NCBI RefSeq assembly: GCF_016405885.1
Contig: NZ_JAEKGC010000006.1
Span: 62,001-126,000, forward strand
Length of the DNA stretch: 64,000 nt
Direction of reading: 5' to 3'
Source of the DNA: Arthrobacter sp. MSA 4-2
Lineage (GTDB): Bacteria; Actinomycetota; Actinomycetes; Actinomycetales; Micrococcaceae
In this document: positions 33,043 through 42,099 of the stretch, piece after piece
How the letters are laid out: the number at the start of each line of letters is the position of its first letter
How positions within the stretch are numbered: the stretch's first letter is position 1
Made by a program: the position numbers and the translations under genes
Notes under the pieces: generated by a model
What the model was told of the DNA's origin: nothing
Seen by the model: the letters and a program-made list of their open reading frames with translations, nothing else
Databases searched by the model: none

Positions 33043-33063
33043 GGGGCCGCATACGGCCCCTTT
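33043..33063 (+). terminator. Attenuator-like hairpin in the whiB1 leader
   Basis: GGGGCCG-CATA-CGGCCCC followed by TTT lies about 62 bp before the whiB1 start. A 7-bp GC stem with a short T-run resembles a weak intrinsic terminator, so it may reduce read-through into whiB1 or end an upstream small transcript. Confidence 0.4.
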
Positions 33064-33077
33064 ACTATGAGGGCCCT

Positions 33078-33093
33078 CGTGAATGTTTTCACA
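33078..33093. promoter_or_regulatory. CRP/FNR-like palindrome upstream of whiB1
   Basis: CGTGA-ATGTTT-TCACA matches the CRP consensus TGTGA-N6-TCACA in nine of ten defined positions. It is centred about 39 bp before the whiB1 start codon. In Mycobacterium tuberculosis whiB1 is CRP-controlled, which makes a real site plausible. Confidence 0.5.
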
Positions 33094-33124
33094 AGGATGG
33101 GGGCTAAAGGAGAAAGTGGTCAGC

Positions 33125-33373
33125 ATGGATTGGCGTAGCCGCGCTGCGTGTCTGGACAAGGACCCGGAGTTGTTTTTCCCGGTCGGAAATACCGGGCCGG
33201 CGCTTCTTCAGATCGAAGAGGCCAAGAGCGTCTGCCGTCGCTGCCCCGTCATCGACACCTGCCTTCAGTGGGCGATCGAATCCGGACAGGACGCAGGCGT
33301 CTGGGGCGGAATGAGTGAAGACGAGCGCCGTGCGCTCAAGCGCCGGGCCGCGCGTGCCCGCCGCGCCTCGTAA
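33125..33373 (+). CDS. whiB1: WhiB1-type [4Fe-4S] transcription factor
   Basis: 82 residues from ATG 33125 with AAAGGAG upstream; upstream GTG/ATG starts in frame are less likely because WhiB1 proteins begin MDWR. Four cluster-binding Cys (9, 37, 40, 46) are followed by the GVWGGMSEDERR turn and a basic DNA-binding tail. WhiB1 binds a nitric-oxide-sensitive 4Fe-4S cluster, contacts the primary sigma factor and is essential in mycobacteria. Its neighbour pdtaS is the same as in M. tuberculosis (Rv3219/Rv3220c). Confidence 0.95.
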   Translation: MDWRSRAACLDKDPELFFPVGNTGPALLQIEEAKSVCRRCPVIDTCLQWAIESGQDAGVWGGMSEDERRALKRRAARARRAS

Positions 33374-33409
33374 CCAGCTGCAGGGCGGCCGACAAGCCGT
33401 AGCCAGCAC

Positions 33410-33447
33410 ATGCAGGAGGGCCGCCCGCGGGCGGCCCTCCTGCATTT
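33410..33447. terminator. Bidirectional terminator after whiB1
   Basis: A perfect 36-bp palindrome (33410-33445) of a GC-rich stem with ATGCAGGAGGG at its base, followed by TT. It lies between the convergent whiB1 and pdtaS genes. Confidence 0.82.
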
Positions 33448-33490
33448 AAGTCGGAACCGGCCGCCCGATCCGATCGACGTATCCGGCCAC

Positions 33491-34966
33491 TCAGGCGCAT
33501 CGGTCGTTGTGCAGGCCCATCTCGAGGTGCACCGTCGTGCCGCCGCCCTCCCGGGCACTCCACTCGATGGTCCCTCCGAGCTCGCTGTTCACCAGCGTCC
33601 GGACGATCTGCAGGCCGAGGCCCTGGGGAAAGTCTCCGGCGGGCAGGCCCACGCCGTCGTCGGCGATCGTCACGTCAAGGAGTTCCTCGCCGTCGCGGTC
33701 GGTGCGCCGGTTGGCTGCGAGCCACACGGTGCCGCTGCGGTCGGCGAGTCCGTGCTCGACGGCGTTGGTCACCAGCTCATTGATGACAAGGGCCAGCGGC
33801 GTCGCGAAGTCGCTGGGCAGCTCGCCGAAACAGCCGCTGCGTTCGGTGCGCACCGCGTGGGACGGCGAGGCGACCTCCGCCGAGAGCCGGAACTGCCGCT
33901 CGATGAGCTCATCGAAGTCAACGCTCTGTGCAAGGCCCTGGGACAGGGTCTCGTGCACCAGGGCGATGGTCGCAACCCGCCGCATGGCCTGCTCGAGGCC
34001 CTGCTTGCCCTCCTCGCTGACCATCCGCCGTGACTGCATCCGCAGCAGGGCGGCAACGGTCTGCAGGTTGTTCTTCACCCGGTGGTGAATCTCCCGGATG
34101 GTGGCGTCCTTGGAGACGAGTTCCATCTCCCGGCGGCGCAGTTCCGAGACATCCCGTACGAGCACCAGCGCCCCGAAGCGGTCCGCCTCGTCCCGCAGTG
34201 GGATCGCCCGCAGGGACAGGCTGACGCCGCGGGAACTGATTTCGGACCGCCAGGGCATGCGCCCGGTCACCACGAGCGGCAGGGTCTCATCGACCATCCG
34301 CCGGTCCTTCAGCAGCGGGGTCGTGATCTCGGCCAGCGACCGTCCCTCGAGGGTTTCCACGTCCCCGAGCCGCCGGAACGCCGAGACGCCGTTGGGGCTG
34401 GCATATTCGACGATTCCGTCGACGTCGAGCCGGATCAGTCCGTCACCGACGCGGGGGGCACCCCGCCGCGAGCCCGTCGGCGTCGCGAAGTCCGGCCAGA
34501 GGCCCAGGGTTCCCATCCGGAGCAGATCCTGCGCGCACTGCCGGTAGGTGAGCTCCAGCCGGGAGGGCATCCGCGGCGTGGACATGTCCATATGCGTCGT
34601 CACGATGGCCAGGGTCCGGCCGTTGCGCACCATGGGGACCGCCTCGACCCGCATGGCGGTCTCCACGCACTGTTCGTCCGGCGTGCATTCGATGCGCTGG
34701 CTCTCCCAGGCCCGGTTCACCAGCGGAAGCAGGTCCGCCCGGATCCGCTCCCCCACGAAGTCGCTGTGGAAGACGGTATGCGAGGTCGAGGGCCGGGCAT
34801 GCGCCAGCGCGACGTACCCCCCGTCGTCGAGTGGAAACCACAGGGCGAGGTCGGCGAACGCGAGGTCCGCCACCATTTGCCAGTCCCCCACCAGAAGGTG
34901 CAGCCACTCCGCGTCCCCCGGCGCGAAGCCCTGATAGTCGCGGATCGGGTCGGTGAAGATAGCCAT
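33491..34966 (-). CDS. pdtaS: Sensor histidine kinase PdtaS
   Basis: 491 residues, no membrane segments: an N-terminal GAF-like domain (~1-150), a PAS domain (~175-275) and an HWE/HisKA_2-type kinase core with EIHHRVKNNLQTV (His294/His295), NELVTNAVEHG N-box and DDGVGLP. It matches PdtaS, which phosphorylates the antiterminator PdtaR and has been linked to copper and nitric-oxide sensing in M. tuberculosis. PdtaR is not in this window. The gene starts 13 bp after gdh stops, so the two may be co-transcribed; it converges with whiB1. Confidence 0.92.
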   Translation of the reverse strand: MAIFTDPIRDYQGFAPGDAEWLHLLVGDWQMVADLAFADLALWFPLDDGGYVALAHARPSTSHTVFHSDFVGERIRADLLPLVNRAWESQRIECTPDEQCVETAMRVEAVPMVRNGRTLAIVTTHMDMSTPRMPSRLELTYRQCAQDLLRMGTLGLWPDFATPTGSRRGAPRVGDGLIRLDVDGIVEYASPNGVSAFRRLGDVETLEGRSLAEITTPLLKDRRMVDETLPLVVTGRMPWRSEISSRGVSLSLRAIPLRDEADRFGALVLVRDVSELRRREMELVSKDATIREIHHRVKNNLQTVAALLRMQSRRMVSEEGKQGLEQAMRRVATIALVHETLSQGLAQSVDFDELIERQFRLSAEVASPSHAVRTERSGCFGELPSDFATPLALVINELVTNAVEHGLADRSGTVWLAANRRTDRDGEELLDVTIADDGVGLPAGDFPQGLGLQIVRTLVNSELGGTIEWSAREGGGTTVHLEMGLHNDRCA

Positions 34967-34979
34967 GAATTCCTGTCAA

Positions 34980-37900
34980 TCAGCGGACGATGGAGCGCAG
35001 CAGTCGCAGCGCCACCGAGAGCGAAGAGATATCGTCCTGTTCGAGGCTGTTGACCTCGTCGAACATGTTCCGGGCGCGCGCCAGCTGGTCGGCGTGCTGC
35101 GCCTCCCACTCATGCAGGCGGGCCATCGGCTCGCCTCCGCGGAGCCGGTCCGAGGCCTTGAGCACCGCGACGGTGATGTCGGCGACGGTCGAGTAGAGAT
35201 CATCGCGCAGCGCCGCCCGGGCCAGCGCCTGCCACCTGTCCTTGCGGGGAAGGTGGGTGATGCGCTCGAGGAGGTTGTCCACGTCAAAGTAGTCGTAGAC
35301 GGCGTAGTACACGCGGGCGATGTCCTCAACCGGTTCGTCGACCCGCCGGGTGCTGAAGGCGATGTCGAGGAGGGCGAAGGACTCGAACTGTTCGGCCCAG
35401 GTGGTCACTATGGACTCGGGCAGCCCCCGCTCCTGCGCCACGGCCGTCCACTTCCGAACGCGCTCGAGGTCTCCGCCGCGCACGAAGGATGAGAGGCGGG
35501 ACCGCAGCGGGTCCATGAGGGGCTTGAACGCAGCGATGCTTTCTTCGACCGGGGTGGTGGCCTCGACGTGGTTCACGAACCAGCGGACGGCCCGGTCGAG
35601 CAGGCGCCGCAGGTCCAGGTGGACCTCGCACCAGTGCTCGGTCGGGAAGTCCGCGGGCAGTGCCTCGAGCGCGGTGACGATCGAGTCGAGCTCGTAGATC
35701 TCGCGCAGCGCAACGAAGGCCCGGGCGACAGCGGATTCGGAGACCGAGGTCTCCTCCATGACGCGGAAGGCGAAGGTGATGCCGCCCATGTTGACCATGT
35801 CGTTGGCGACGGTGGTCGCGATGATCTCCCGGCGCAGCGGGTGGGTGTCGAGCAGGTCCCCGAAGCGCTCCACCAGCTGGTGCGGGAAGTACCGGCGCAG
35901 GGTGCCGGAGAACCAGGGGTCATCAGGCAGGTCGCTGTTGGTCAGGGCCTTGGCCAGCTCGATCTTCGCGTAGGCCGCCAGGACCGACAGCTCCGGGGAG
36001 GTCAGGCCCTTCCCGGTCTCAAGCCGGGCCCGCAGCGCCTTCGTGGTGGGCAGGGCCTCGAGGCCCCGGTCCAGATCCGCGTGCGCCTCAAGCCAGTCCA
36101 TCAGCCGCTCGAAGCTCGGGCTCCACTCGATGATCCGCTGGCGGTCATTGAGCAGCAGCACGTTCTGGTCGATGTTGTCGCGCAGCACGAGCTCGCTGAC
36201 CTCATCGGTCATGGAGTGGAGGAACTCGGGGCGTTCCTCAGGCGTCATCCGGCCCAGCTTCACCATCCGGTCGACGAAGATCTTGATATTGACCTCGTGG
36301 TCGGAGCAGTCGACGCCGGCGGAGTTGTCGATCGCGTCGGTGTTGAGCACCACGCCGTTCAGCGCCGCCTCGATCCGTCCGCGCTGGGTCATGCCCAGGT
36401 TTCCGCCCTCGCCGACGACCTTGACCCGCAGGTCGCTGCCGTTGATCCGGATCGCGTCGTTGGCGCGGTCCCCGACCTCGGCGTTGGTTTCGGCTGAGGA
36501 CTTCACGTACGTGCCGATGCCGCCGTTGTAGAGCAGGTCGACCGGCGCGCTCAGGATGGCCTTCAGGAGTTCCGGCGGGCTGAGGGTGGTCACGGAGTCC
36601 TCCAGGCCGAGGACGGCCCGGACCTGGTCCGAGACCGGAACCGACTTGGACTGCCGGGGGTAGATACCTCCGCCTTCGCTGAGCAGGGAGGCGTCGTAGT
36701 CCTCCCAGCTGGAGCGCGGCAGCTCGAACAGCCGCCGGCGCTCGGCGTGGGAGGCCGCGGGGTCCGGGTTGGGATCGAGGAAGATGTGCCGGTGGTCGAA
36801 GGCGGCCACGAGCTTGATGTGTTCGGACAGGAGCATGCCGTTGCCGAACACGTCCCCGCTCATGTCGCCGACGCCCACCACGGTGAAGTCCTGGGTCTGC
36901 GTGTCGAGGTCGAATTCGCTGAAGTGCCGCTTGACGGACTCCCACGCGCCGCGGGCGGTGATGCCCATCGCCTTGTGGTCGTAGCCCACCGATCCGCCCG
37001 AGGCGAACGCGTCGCCGAGCCAGAAGCCGTATTCCGCCGACAGTCCGTTGGCGATGTCGGAGAAGGACGCGGTGCCTTTGTCCGCCGCGACGACCAGGTA
37101 GGAGTCGTCGCCGTCGTGGCGCACCACCCGCTCGGGCGTGACCACTGTTTCCCGTCCGTCGACGGTGACCAGGTTGTCGGTGATGTCCAGCAGCGCGCGG
37201 ATGAAGGTGCGGTAGCTCTCCGTTCCCTCGTTCAGCCAGGCCGCCCTGTCCACCGTGGGGTCGGGAAGCTGCTTGGGGAAGAATCCACCCTTGGCCCCGG
37301 TGGGCACGATGACGGCGTTCTTGACGGTCTGGGCCTTCACCAGGCCCAGCACCTCGGTGCGGAAGTCCTCGCGGCGGTCCGACCAGCGCAGCCCGCCGCG
37401 GGCGATTTCCCCGAAGCGCAGGTGGACACCCTCGACCTGGGGCGAGTACACCCAGATCTCGAACTTGGGCCGCGGGAAGGGCGCCCCCTCGATCGACGGG
37501 GTGTCGAGCTTGAAGCTGACGTGCCGCTTGTTCTGGAAGTAGTTCGTGCGCAGGGTCGCGTCGATGAGGTTGGCATAGGAGCGCAGGACGCGGTCGGCGT
37601 CGAGGGTCACGACGCGTTCGAGTCCCGCGGCGAGGTCGACCCGGGCGGCTTCGGCCGCGGCCTCCCGGTCGGAGGTCAGGTCGGGATCGAACCGTGCTTC
37701 GAACAGCGCGACGAGCGCCCGGGCCACGCCGGCGTTGCGCAGCAGCGTATCGGCGACGAAACCGTAGGAGTTCGCGTTGCCGATCTGGCGCATGTACTTG
37801 GCGTAGCTGCGCAGGATCAGCACCTGGCGCCAGCTGAAGTGCTCGCGCACCACCAGGCGGTCGAAGGTGTCCGATTCGCTGGCACCGACGACGGCGGCAG

Positions 37901-39797
37901 CGAACGCCTCCTTGAGCAGGTCGGCCGTTTCGAGCGGGCTGATGCCGGCCGGATACCTCAGGCCAAGGTCGTACAGGAAGTACTGCTGGCCGTCGGCGCG
38001 TTCGATTTCGAACGGCCTTTCGTCGAGGACCTCGAGGCCGAGGTTGTGGAGGAACGGCAGGATCTGGGTGAGGCTTTTCGGCTCCATGAGGTAGAGCTTG
38101 AGCCTCGCGTCCTCCTCGGCGCCGGGGCGCTGCGGGACGTAGACGTGCATGCCGGGGGCACCGGTGGAGCCGTCGAGGGCTTCGAAGCGGCTGACGTCCT
38201 CAAGGGCATCCTCAACCTCGTAGTCCACCCGGTACCCTGCCGGGAAGGCCTCCCCCCAGAGCTCGGACAGGCGCTCGGCTTCCTCCCGGTCGAAGCGGTC
38301 CCGGGCGACCTCGGCGATGCCTTCGGCCCAGGACCGGGCGGCCCGGACGAGCCGCTCCTCGAGCTCGGCGCTGTCGACCTGCTGGACCTCCCCGCCGCGG
38401 GCGAGCCGGATACGGAAGAACAGCCTCGCCAGGGCCGATTCGCTGACGCGGGCCTCGAAATCGATCGAGTCGGCGTGGAAGGTGGCGCGCAGCTCCTCCT
38501 CGATCCGGAGCCGGACGCTGGTCGTGTACCGGTCGCGGGGGAGGTAGACCAGGGCTGACATGAACCGCCCGTAGATGTCGGGGCGGAGGAACAGGCGGGT
38601 GCGGCGGCGTTCCTGGAGGCGCAGGATACCCATGGCCGTGCTGACGAGGTCCTCGACCTCGATCTGGAACAGCTCGTCCCGCGGATAGGTTTCGGCGATC
38701 GAGAGCAGATCCTTGCCAGAGTGCGAGTCGGAGGGGAATCCGCAGAGCCGGAGCATCTCGGTGACCTTGTCCCGGACGATCGGCACGTTCCGCACCGACC
38801 CCGTGTAGGCGCTGGTCGCGAAGAGCCCGATAAAGCGCCGCTCCCCGTTGACGTTGCCCTGCGCGTCGAAGCTCTTGACCCCGATGTAGTCGAGGTAGGC
38901 GGCGCGGTGGACGGTGGAGCGTGAGTTCGCCTTGGTGATCACCAGGGCGCGCTTCTCACGGGCCTTGGCGCGGCCCGCCGAGGTGAGGTGCTGGATCCGC
39001 CGGTCGGCGTCGGTGTCGCGGAGCAGGCCGAGGCCGCTGCCGTGGCGGACGCAGAGTGCGTCGAGGCCGTCCTCAACGACGAGGTCGTATTCCTTATAGC
39101 CGAGGAACGTGAAGTTCCCGTCGTCGAGCCACCTCAGCAGTTCCTGTGCCTGGCGGAGGTCCGGGATGGAGGAGCCGCCGGCAACCCCGTCCAGGGAATC
39201 CGCGATGTTCTGGACCTGGGCGCGCATGGCGGGCCAGTCGTGCACCGCGGCCCGCACGTCGGCCAGGACCTTGTGAAGGCCGTCGATGAGCTTGCCGCGG
39301 GCCTCCTCGTCGGGAATCCGGTTGATCTCGATGGACATCCACGATTCGATCGAGGAGGCCCCGGGGATCAGGTAGGAGATGTCGGGAAGCGCGGCCGTGT
39401 CTCCGCTTGAGGAGCCGGCGCTGGAGGGGACGCGCTGGAGAGCGTGCAGGGCGTGGGACGCTTCGTCGCGTGCCGCCACGAAGGTGGGATGGACCACCAG
39501 GCGGATGGCGCAGCCCTGGCGGACCAGTTCCGCGGTGACCGAATCGACAAGGAAAGGCATGTCATCGGTGACAATGGCGACGACGCTCGCCTCGCCCTGG
39601 TCGAAGACATCGACCACCGGCTCTCCGGCGGCCCGCACCTCGGCGAGCCGTCGGTGGGTCAGCGCGCGGTCACGCAGCACTGAACCGCTGTAGGCTTCGG
39701 CGTCCTCCCCTGCGAGGTGTTCATAGTAGTGCTCAATGAAATCCTCAAGCGACGTGTCTGAACTGGACTGATCCGTGACGCTGGATCCAGACGACAT
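34980..39797 (-). CDS. gdh: NAD-specific glutamate dehydrogenase, large (180-kDa) class
   Basis: 1605 residues, the size of the large NAD-GDH class (Streptomyces GDH, Rv2476c). ATG 39797 has GGAGG upstream. The long N-terminal half holds ACT-like regulatory segments (VAIVTDDMPFLVDSV), followed by the catalytic core with FRTEVLGLVKAQTVKNAV and VPTGAKGGFF, and a Rossmann segment VVGVGDMSGDVFGNG. It deaminates glutamate to 2-oxoglutarate and ammonia with NAD. In mycobacteria this gene is elsewhere, so its place between pdtaS and the CpaE-like gene is a local rearrangement. Confidence 0.96.
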   Translation of the reverse strand: MSSGSSVTDQSSSDTSLEDFIEHYYEHLAGEDAEAYSGSVLRDRALTHRRLAEVRAAGEPVVDVFDQGEASVVAIVTDDMPFLVDSVTAELVRQGCAIRLVVHPTFVAARDEASHALHALQRVPSSAGSSSGDTAALPDISYLIPGASSIESWMSIEINRIPDEEARGKLIDGLHKVLADVRAAVHDWPAMRAQVQNIADSLDGVAGGSSIPDLRQAQELLRWLDDGNFTFLGYKEYDLVVEDGLDALCVRHGSGLGLLRDTDADRRIQHLTSAGRAKAREKRALVITKANSRSTVHRAAYLDYIGVKSFDAQGNVNGERRFIGLFATSAYTGSVRNVPIVRDKVTEMLRLCGFPSDSHSGKDLLSIAETYPRDELFQIEVEDLVSTAMGILRLQERRRTRLFLRPDIYGRFMSALVYLPRDRYTTSVRLRIEEELRATFHADSIDFEARVSESALARLFFRIRLARGGEVQQVDSAELEERLVRAARSWAEGIAEVARDRFDREEAERLSELWGEAFPAGYRVDYEVEDALEDVSRFEALDGSTGAPGMHVYVPQRPGAEEDARLKLYLMEPKSLTQILPFLHNLGLEVLDERPFEIERADGQQYFLYDLGLRYPAGISPLETADLLKEAFAAAVVGASESDTFDRLVVREHFSWRQVLILRSYAKYMRQIGNANSYGFVADTLLRNAGVARALVALFEARFDPDLTSDREAAAEAARVDLAAGLERVVTLDADRVLRSYANLIDATLRTNYFQNKRHVSFKLDTPSIEGAPFPRPKFEIWVYSPQVEGVHLRFGEIARGGLRWSDRREDFRTEVLGLVKAQTVKNAVIVPTGAKGGFFPKQLPDPTVDRAAWLNEGTESYRTFIRALLDITDNLVTVDGRETVVTPERVVRHDGDDSYLVVAADKGTASFSDIANGLSAEYGFWLGDAFASGGSVGYDHKAMGITARGAWESVKRHFSEFDLDTQTQDFTVVGVGDMSGDVFGNGMLLSEHIKLVAAFDHRHIFLDPNPDPAASHAERRRLFELPRSSWEDYDASLLSEGGGIYPRQSKSVPVSDQVRAVLGLEDSVTTLSPPELLKAILSAPVDLLYNGGIGTYVKSSAETNAEVGDRANDAIRINGSDLRVKVVGEGGNLGMTQRGRIEAALNGVVLNTDAIDNSAGVDCSDHEVNIKIFVDRMVKLGRMTPEERPEFLHSMTDEVSELVLRDNIDQNVLLLNDRQRIIEWSPSFERLMDWLEAHADLDRGLEALPTTKALRARLETGKGLTSPELSVLAAYAKIELAKALTNSDLPDDPWFSGTLRRYFPHQLVERFGDLLDTHPLRREIIATTVANDMVNMGGITFAFRVMEETSVSESAVARAFVALREIYELDSIVTALEALPADFPTEHWCEVHLDLRRLLDRAVRWFVNHVEATTPVEESIAAFKPLMDPLRSRLSSFVRGGDLERVRKWTAVAQERGLPESIVTTWAEQFESFALLDIAFSTRRVDEPVEDIARVYYAVYDYFDVDNLLERITHLPRKDRWQALARAALRDDLYSTVADITVAVLKASDRLRGGEPMARLHEWEAQHADQLARARNMFDEVNSLEQDDISSLSVALRLLRSIVR

Positions 39798-39844
39798 GAA
39801 AAACGCCTCCGTAACGAGATGAAAGACCGCTCCCTTGCGGCCCC

Positions 39845-41191
39845 TTACCTTGGAAGCCTAACGGGCATCCATGAAAACTTCACTTCGTTGGAGCTCCATC
39901 CAATGCGGCGGCGTTGGCGTTGTTCAACCGTCACATCGACGAGTCCCGCAATCGCCCTCCGCAGGGCCGAGGACGGGGCGGTTTCGACGAGCGCCGAGCC
40001 CGCCAGCAGCGCCTCGTCCGCCGCCGGAAAATCGGCGGGGAGGAAGGCCGAGATGGCCGTGCCGGGCCCGAACCGCTCCCAGGCCTCCCTCAGCTGGTCC
40101 TCCGGCGAGCGCCCGACGGACCCGGGGCGGACCTTGTTGAGCACCACCCTCGGCTCGGCCGAGGGCACCGCCTCGGCGAGGACGGCCAGCGAGCGCACGA
40201 GGCGCGGGACGCCGACGGCATCGGCGGCACCGACCGCGAGAACGGAGTCGGCCAGCTCAAGGCAGCGCAGTGCCGCCCCGTTGCGGCGGGGAGCGGCGGT
40301 GTCGAAGCTGAGCTCCTCGTCCGCTTCGAGGCAGAATCCGCAGTCGACGATGGTCACGGCGGCGCTCGCGCGGGCGCACTCGAGGACCCGGGCCAGGGCC
40401 GCGGGACGCACCTCGGGCCACCGGTCCGGGCGGGTCAGGCCGGTGAGGACGCCAAGCCTGCCGCCGCCCACGGCGACGGTTGAGGCCACCCGGCGGAGTC
40501 CGTCCGGGTCGAGCGTCCCCTGGTCGGCGAGCCGGCAGGCCTGGGCCAGTCCGGCGGCCTCATCGAGCAGACCCAGGAACGCCGCAGTGCTGGCCCCATA
40601 GGTGTCGGCATCCACGAGCAGGACCGTGGACCCCGCCGCGGCAAGTTCCGCCGCCATATTCACGGCCACCGTGGTGCGGCCCGGGGCCCCTGTCGGCCCC
40701 CACACGGCGGTGACGGTGCCGCCGCCGGGTTCGTCGGAGGGCGGCTCGGCCGCTTGCTCTGGTGGCGGCAGGGCAGCGGCCGGGTCGGCGTAGGCGCTGG
40801 TGACCGCGCGCCCGCCCGGACTCCGTTCGGCGCCGGACAGACTTTCGACGGCCGCCGCCACGAGTTCGGCCAGCGGGCCCGGCGCGATGCCGGGAGGCGC
40901 CCGGCGCACCCCGGGCGCCCCGACCCCCGCGGCCGGTTCGTCCTCTCCCGCGAGCACCACGACGGCGATCCCGGTGTCGCGCAGCCGCTCCAGGAGTGAC
41001 ACCGTCAGCTCTCCGGTTCCCGGCGAGAGGATGGCTGCGCGGGCCAGTCCTGCCTGGCCGGCTGCCAGTAGTTCGGGCACCCCCTCGCAGCGGCGCACGA
41101 CGGTCACCGGGCCGTGGAGTTTCTCCAGCCCCGGAACGTACTCCCCCGCGGCCGGTCCCACTGTGACCACGGGGATGACCGGGCCGGTCAC
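39845..41191 (-). CDS. CpaE/MinD-like ATPase with non-canonical P-loop
   Basis: 448 residues from GTG 41191 (GTGA overlap with the SAF gene). Residues 1-~115 look like a receiver-like domain without a phosphoacceptor pattern, then a Pro-rich linker, then a MinD/ParA-type fold (~158-420) with LLVDADTYGAS. The nucleotide loop reads G-P-T-G-A-P-G-R-T-T (165-174): the usual P-loop Lys is Arg172 and the MinD signature Lys is absent. CpaE proteins localise Tad pilus assembly, but no Tad genes are seen. Downstream partner of the SAF protein; function unknown. Confidence 0.82.
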   Translation of the reverse strand: MTGPVIPVVTVGPAAGEYVPGLEKLHGPVTVVRRCEGVPELLAAGQAGLARAAILSPGTGELTVSLLERLRDTGIAVVVLAGEDEPAAGVGAPGVRRAPPGIAPGPLAELVAAAVESLSGAERSPGGRAVTSAYADPAAALPPPEQAAEPPSDEPGGGTVTAVWGPTGAPGRTTVAVNMAAELAAAGSTVLLVDADTYGASTAAFLGLLDEAAGLAQACRLADQGTLDPDGLRRVASTVAVGGGRLGVLTGLTRPDRWPEVRPAALARVLECARASAAVTIVDCGFCLEADEELSFDTAAPRRNGAALRCLELADSVLAVGAADAVGVPRLVRSLAVLAEAVPSAEPRVVLNKVRPGSVGRSPEDQLREAWERFGPGTAISAFLPADFPAADEALLAGSALVETAPSSALRRAIAGLVDVTVEQRQRRRIGWSSNEVKFSWMPVRLPR

Positions 41192-41856
41192 GGACCACCC
41201 CGCGGGTTCAGCACCACTGCGATCTTCGCACCGTTCGACAGGGCGTTCAGCAGGGCCGGCATTGCCTCGTCGGCCACCAGCACGTAGACCCGGGATGGGG
41301 AATCCGTTCCCAGGGCCGATTCGTTGACCGCGATCTCGGAGACCTCGGCGCCCTCTAGCAGGAGCCGGGGCTGCTCGAACCGGGCGCCCTGCCCGGTGGC
41401 CGCGTCCGGCAGGGCGACCCAGACATCAACCCGCACCCCGGGTTCCGTGCCGGTGGGGAGGGGGTCCTCGATGGGAAGGCCGACCGGTTTCCGGTTCAGC
41501 TCGTCCGGGCGGCCGACGGCGGCGGCAGGAACCAGTTCGCCCGGGCGGACGAACCGGGTCACCACCGCGTTCTTTGGAAGGCCGGAGGAGGCCCGAAGGT
41601 ACTTCTCCTCCGAGCCGCCCAGCCGGACGGCGACCGTGGTGAGGTCACCGGACTCCAGGCGGGTGCCGACAGGCAGTTCGGTACGGGCGGCGAGGACATC
41701 CGTGGTCCGGTCGAGGCTGCCCACCAGGGCCGTGACCCCTGCCGTGGAGGCCAGCACGAGCAGGAGACCGATGATGAGCCGTGGATCCCGCCAGGACGGC
41801 CTGCCGATCCGGGGCGCGGTGGGGTTCCGGTCCGTCCGGCTGGCGTTACCGCTCAT
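41188..41856 (-). CDS. SAF-domain membrane protein (CpaB/RcpC-like)
   Basis: 222 residues from ATG 41856, with GGAGGA upstream; a longer frame begins outside. One N-terminal membrane helix (~26-48), then a SAF domain (~52-115; AARTELPVGTRLESGDLTTV, VVTRFVRPGELV) and an unassigned beta-rich tail. SAF proteins of the CpaB type sit on the outer face of the membrane. Coupled by GTGA to the CpaE-like ATPase, so the pair probably works as one unit across the membrane. Confidence 0.82.
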   Translation of the reverse strand: MSGNASRTDRNPTAPRIGRPSWRDPRLIIGLLLVLASTAGVTALVGSLDRTTDVLAARTELPVGTRLESGDLTTVAVRLGGSEEKYLRASSGLPKNAVVTRFVRPGELVPAAAVGRPDELNRKPVGLPIEDPLPTGTEPGVRVDVWVALPDAATGQGARFEQPRLLLEGAEVSEIAVNESALGTDSPSRVYVLVADEAMPALLNALSNGAKIAVVLNPRGGP

Positions 41857-41976
41857 GGAGCTTCCTCCGCACGCTTCGGAGCACTCTTCGGCGCCGGCGG
41901 ATGGGCACCGGCGCTCCTGCCATTGTTGTGCAGGCGGCACACAAAATAAACAGAAGGTTTACGGCTCGCCCGAATC

Positions 41977-41985
41977 TGTGGACAA
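41977..41985. promoter_or_regulatory. DnaA-box consensus in the SAF/BldC-like divergent promoter
   Basis: TGTGGACAA is the reverse complement of TTGTCCACA, the actinobacterial DnaA-box consensus. It lies 121 bp from the SAF start and 115 bp from the BldC-like start. Single nonamers can occur by chance. Confidence 0.3.
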
Positions 41986-42099
41986 CCGGCACCTCCGGGG
42001 CCGCGGAGTGACAGAATTGAGGCACGTCCAGCCGGGTGCCCGCGGTTGGAACGAAAGCGTTCGTGGAGGCAAGGCCACGGCTGAGGAAGAGGTGTTCGT

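Noticed and set aside
36747-38558. 603-codon open frame opposite gdh
   Set aside because: Shadow of a well-conserved glutamate dehydrogenase.
39845-41856. Tad/Flp pilus locus from the CpaE- and CpaB-like genes
   Set aside because: No TadA/CpaF motor, TadB/C platform, prepilin or peptidase in the window.
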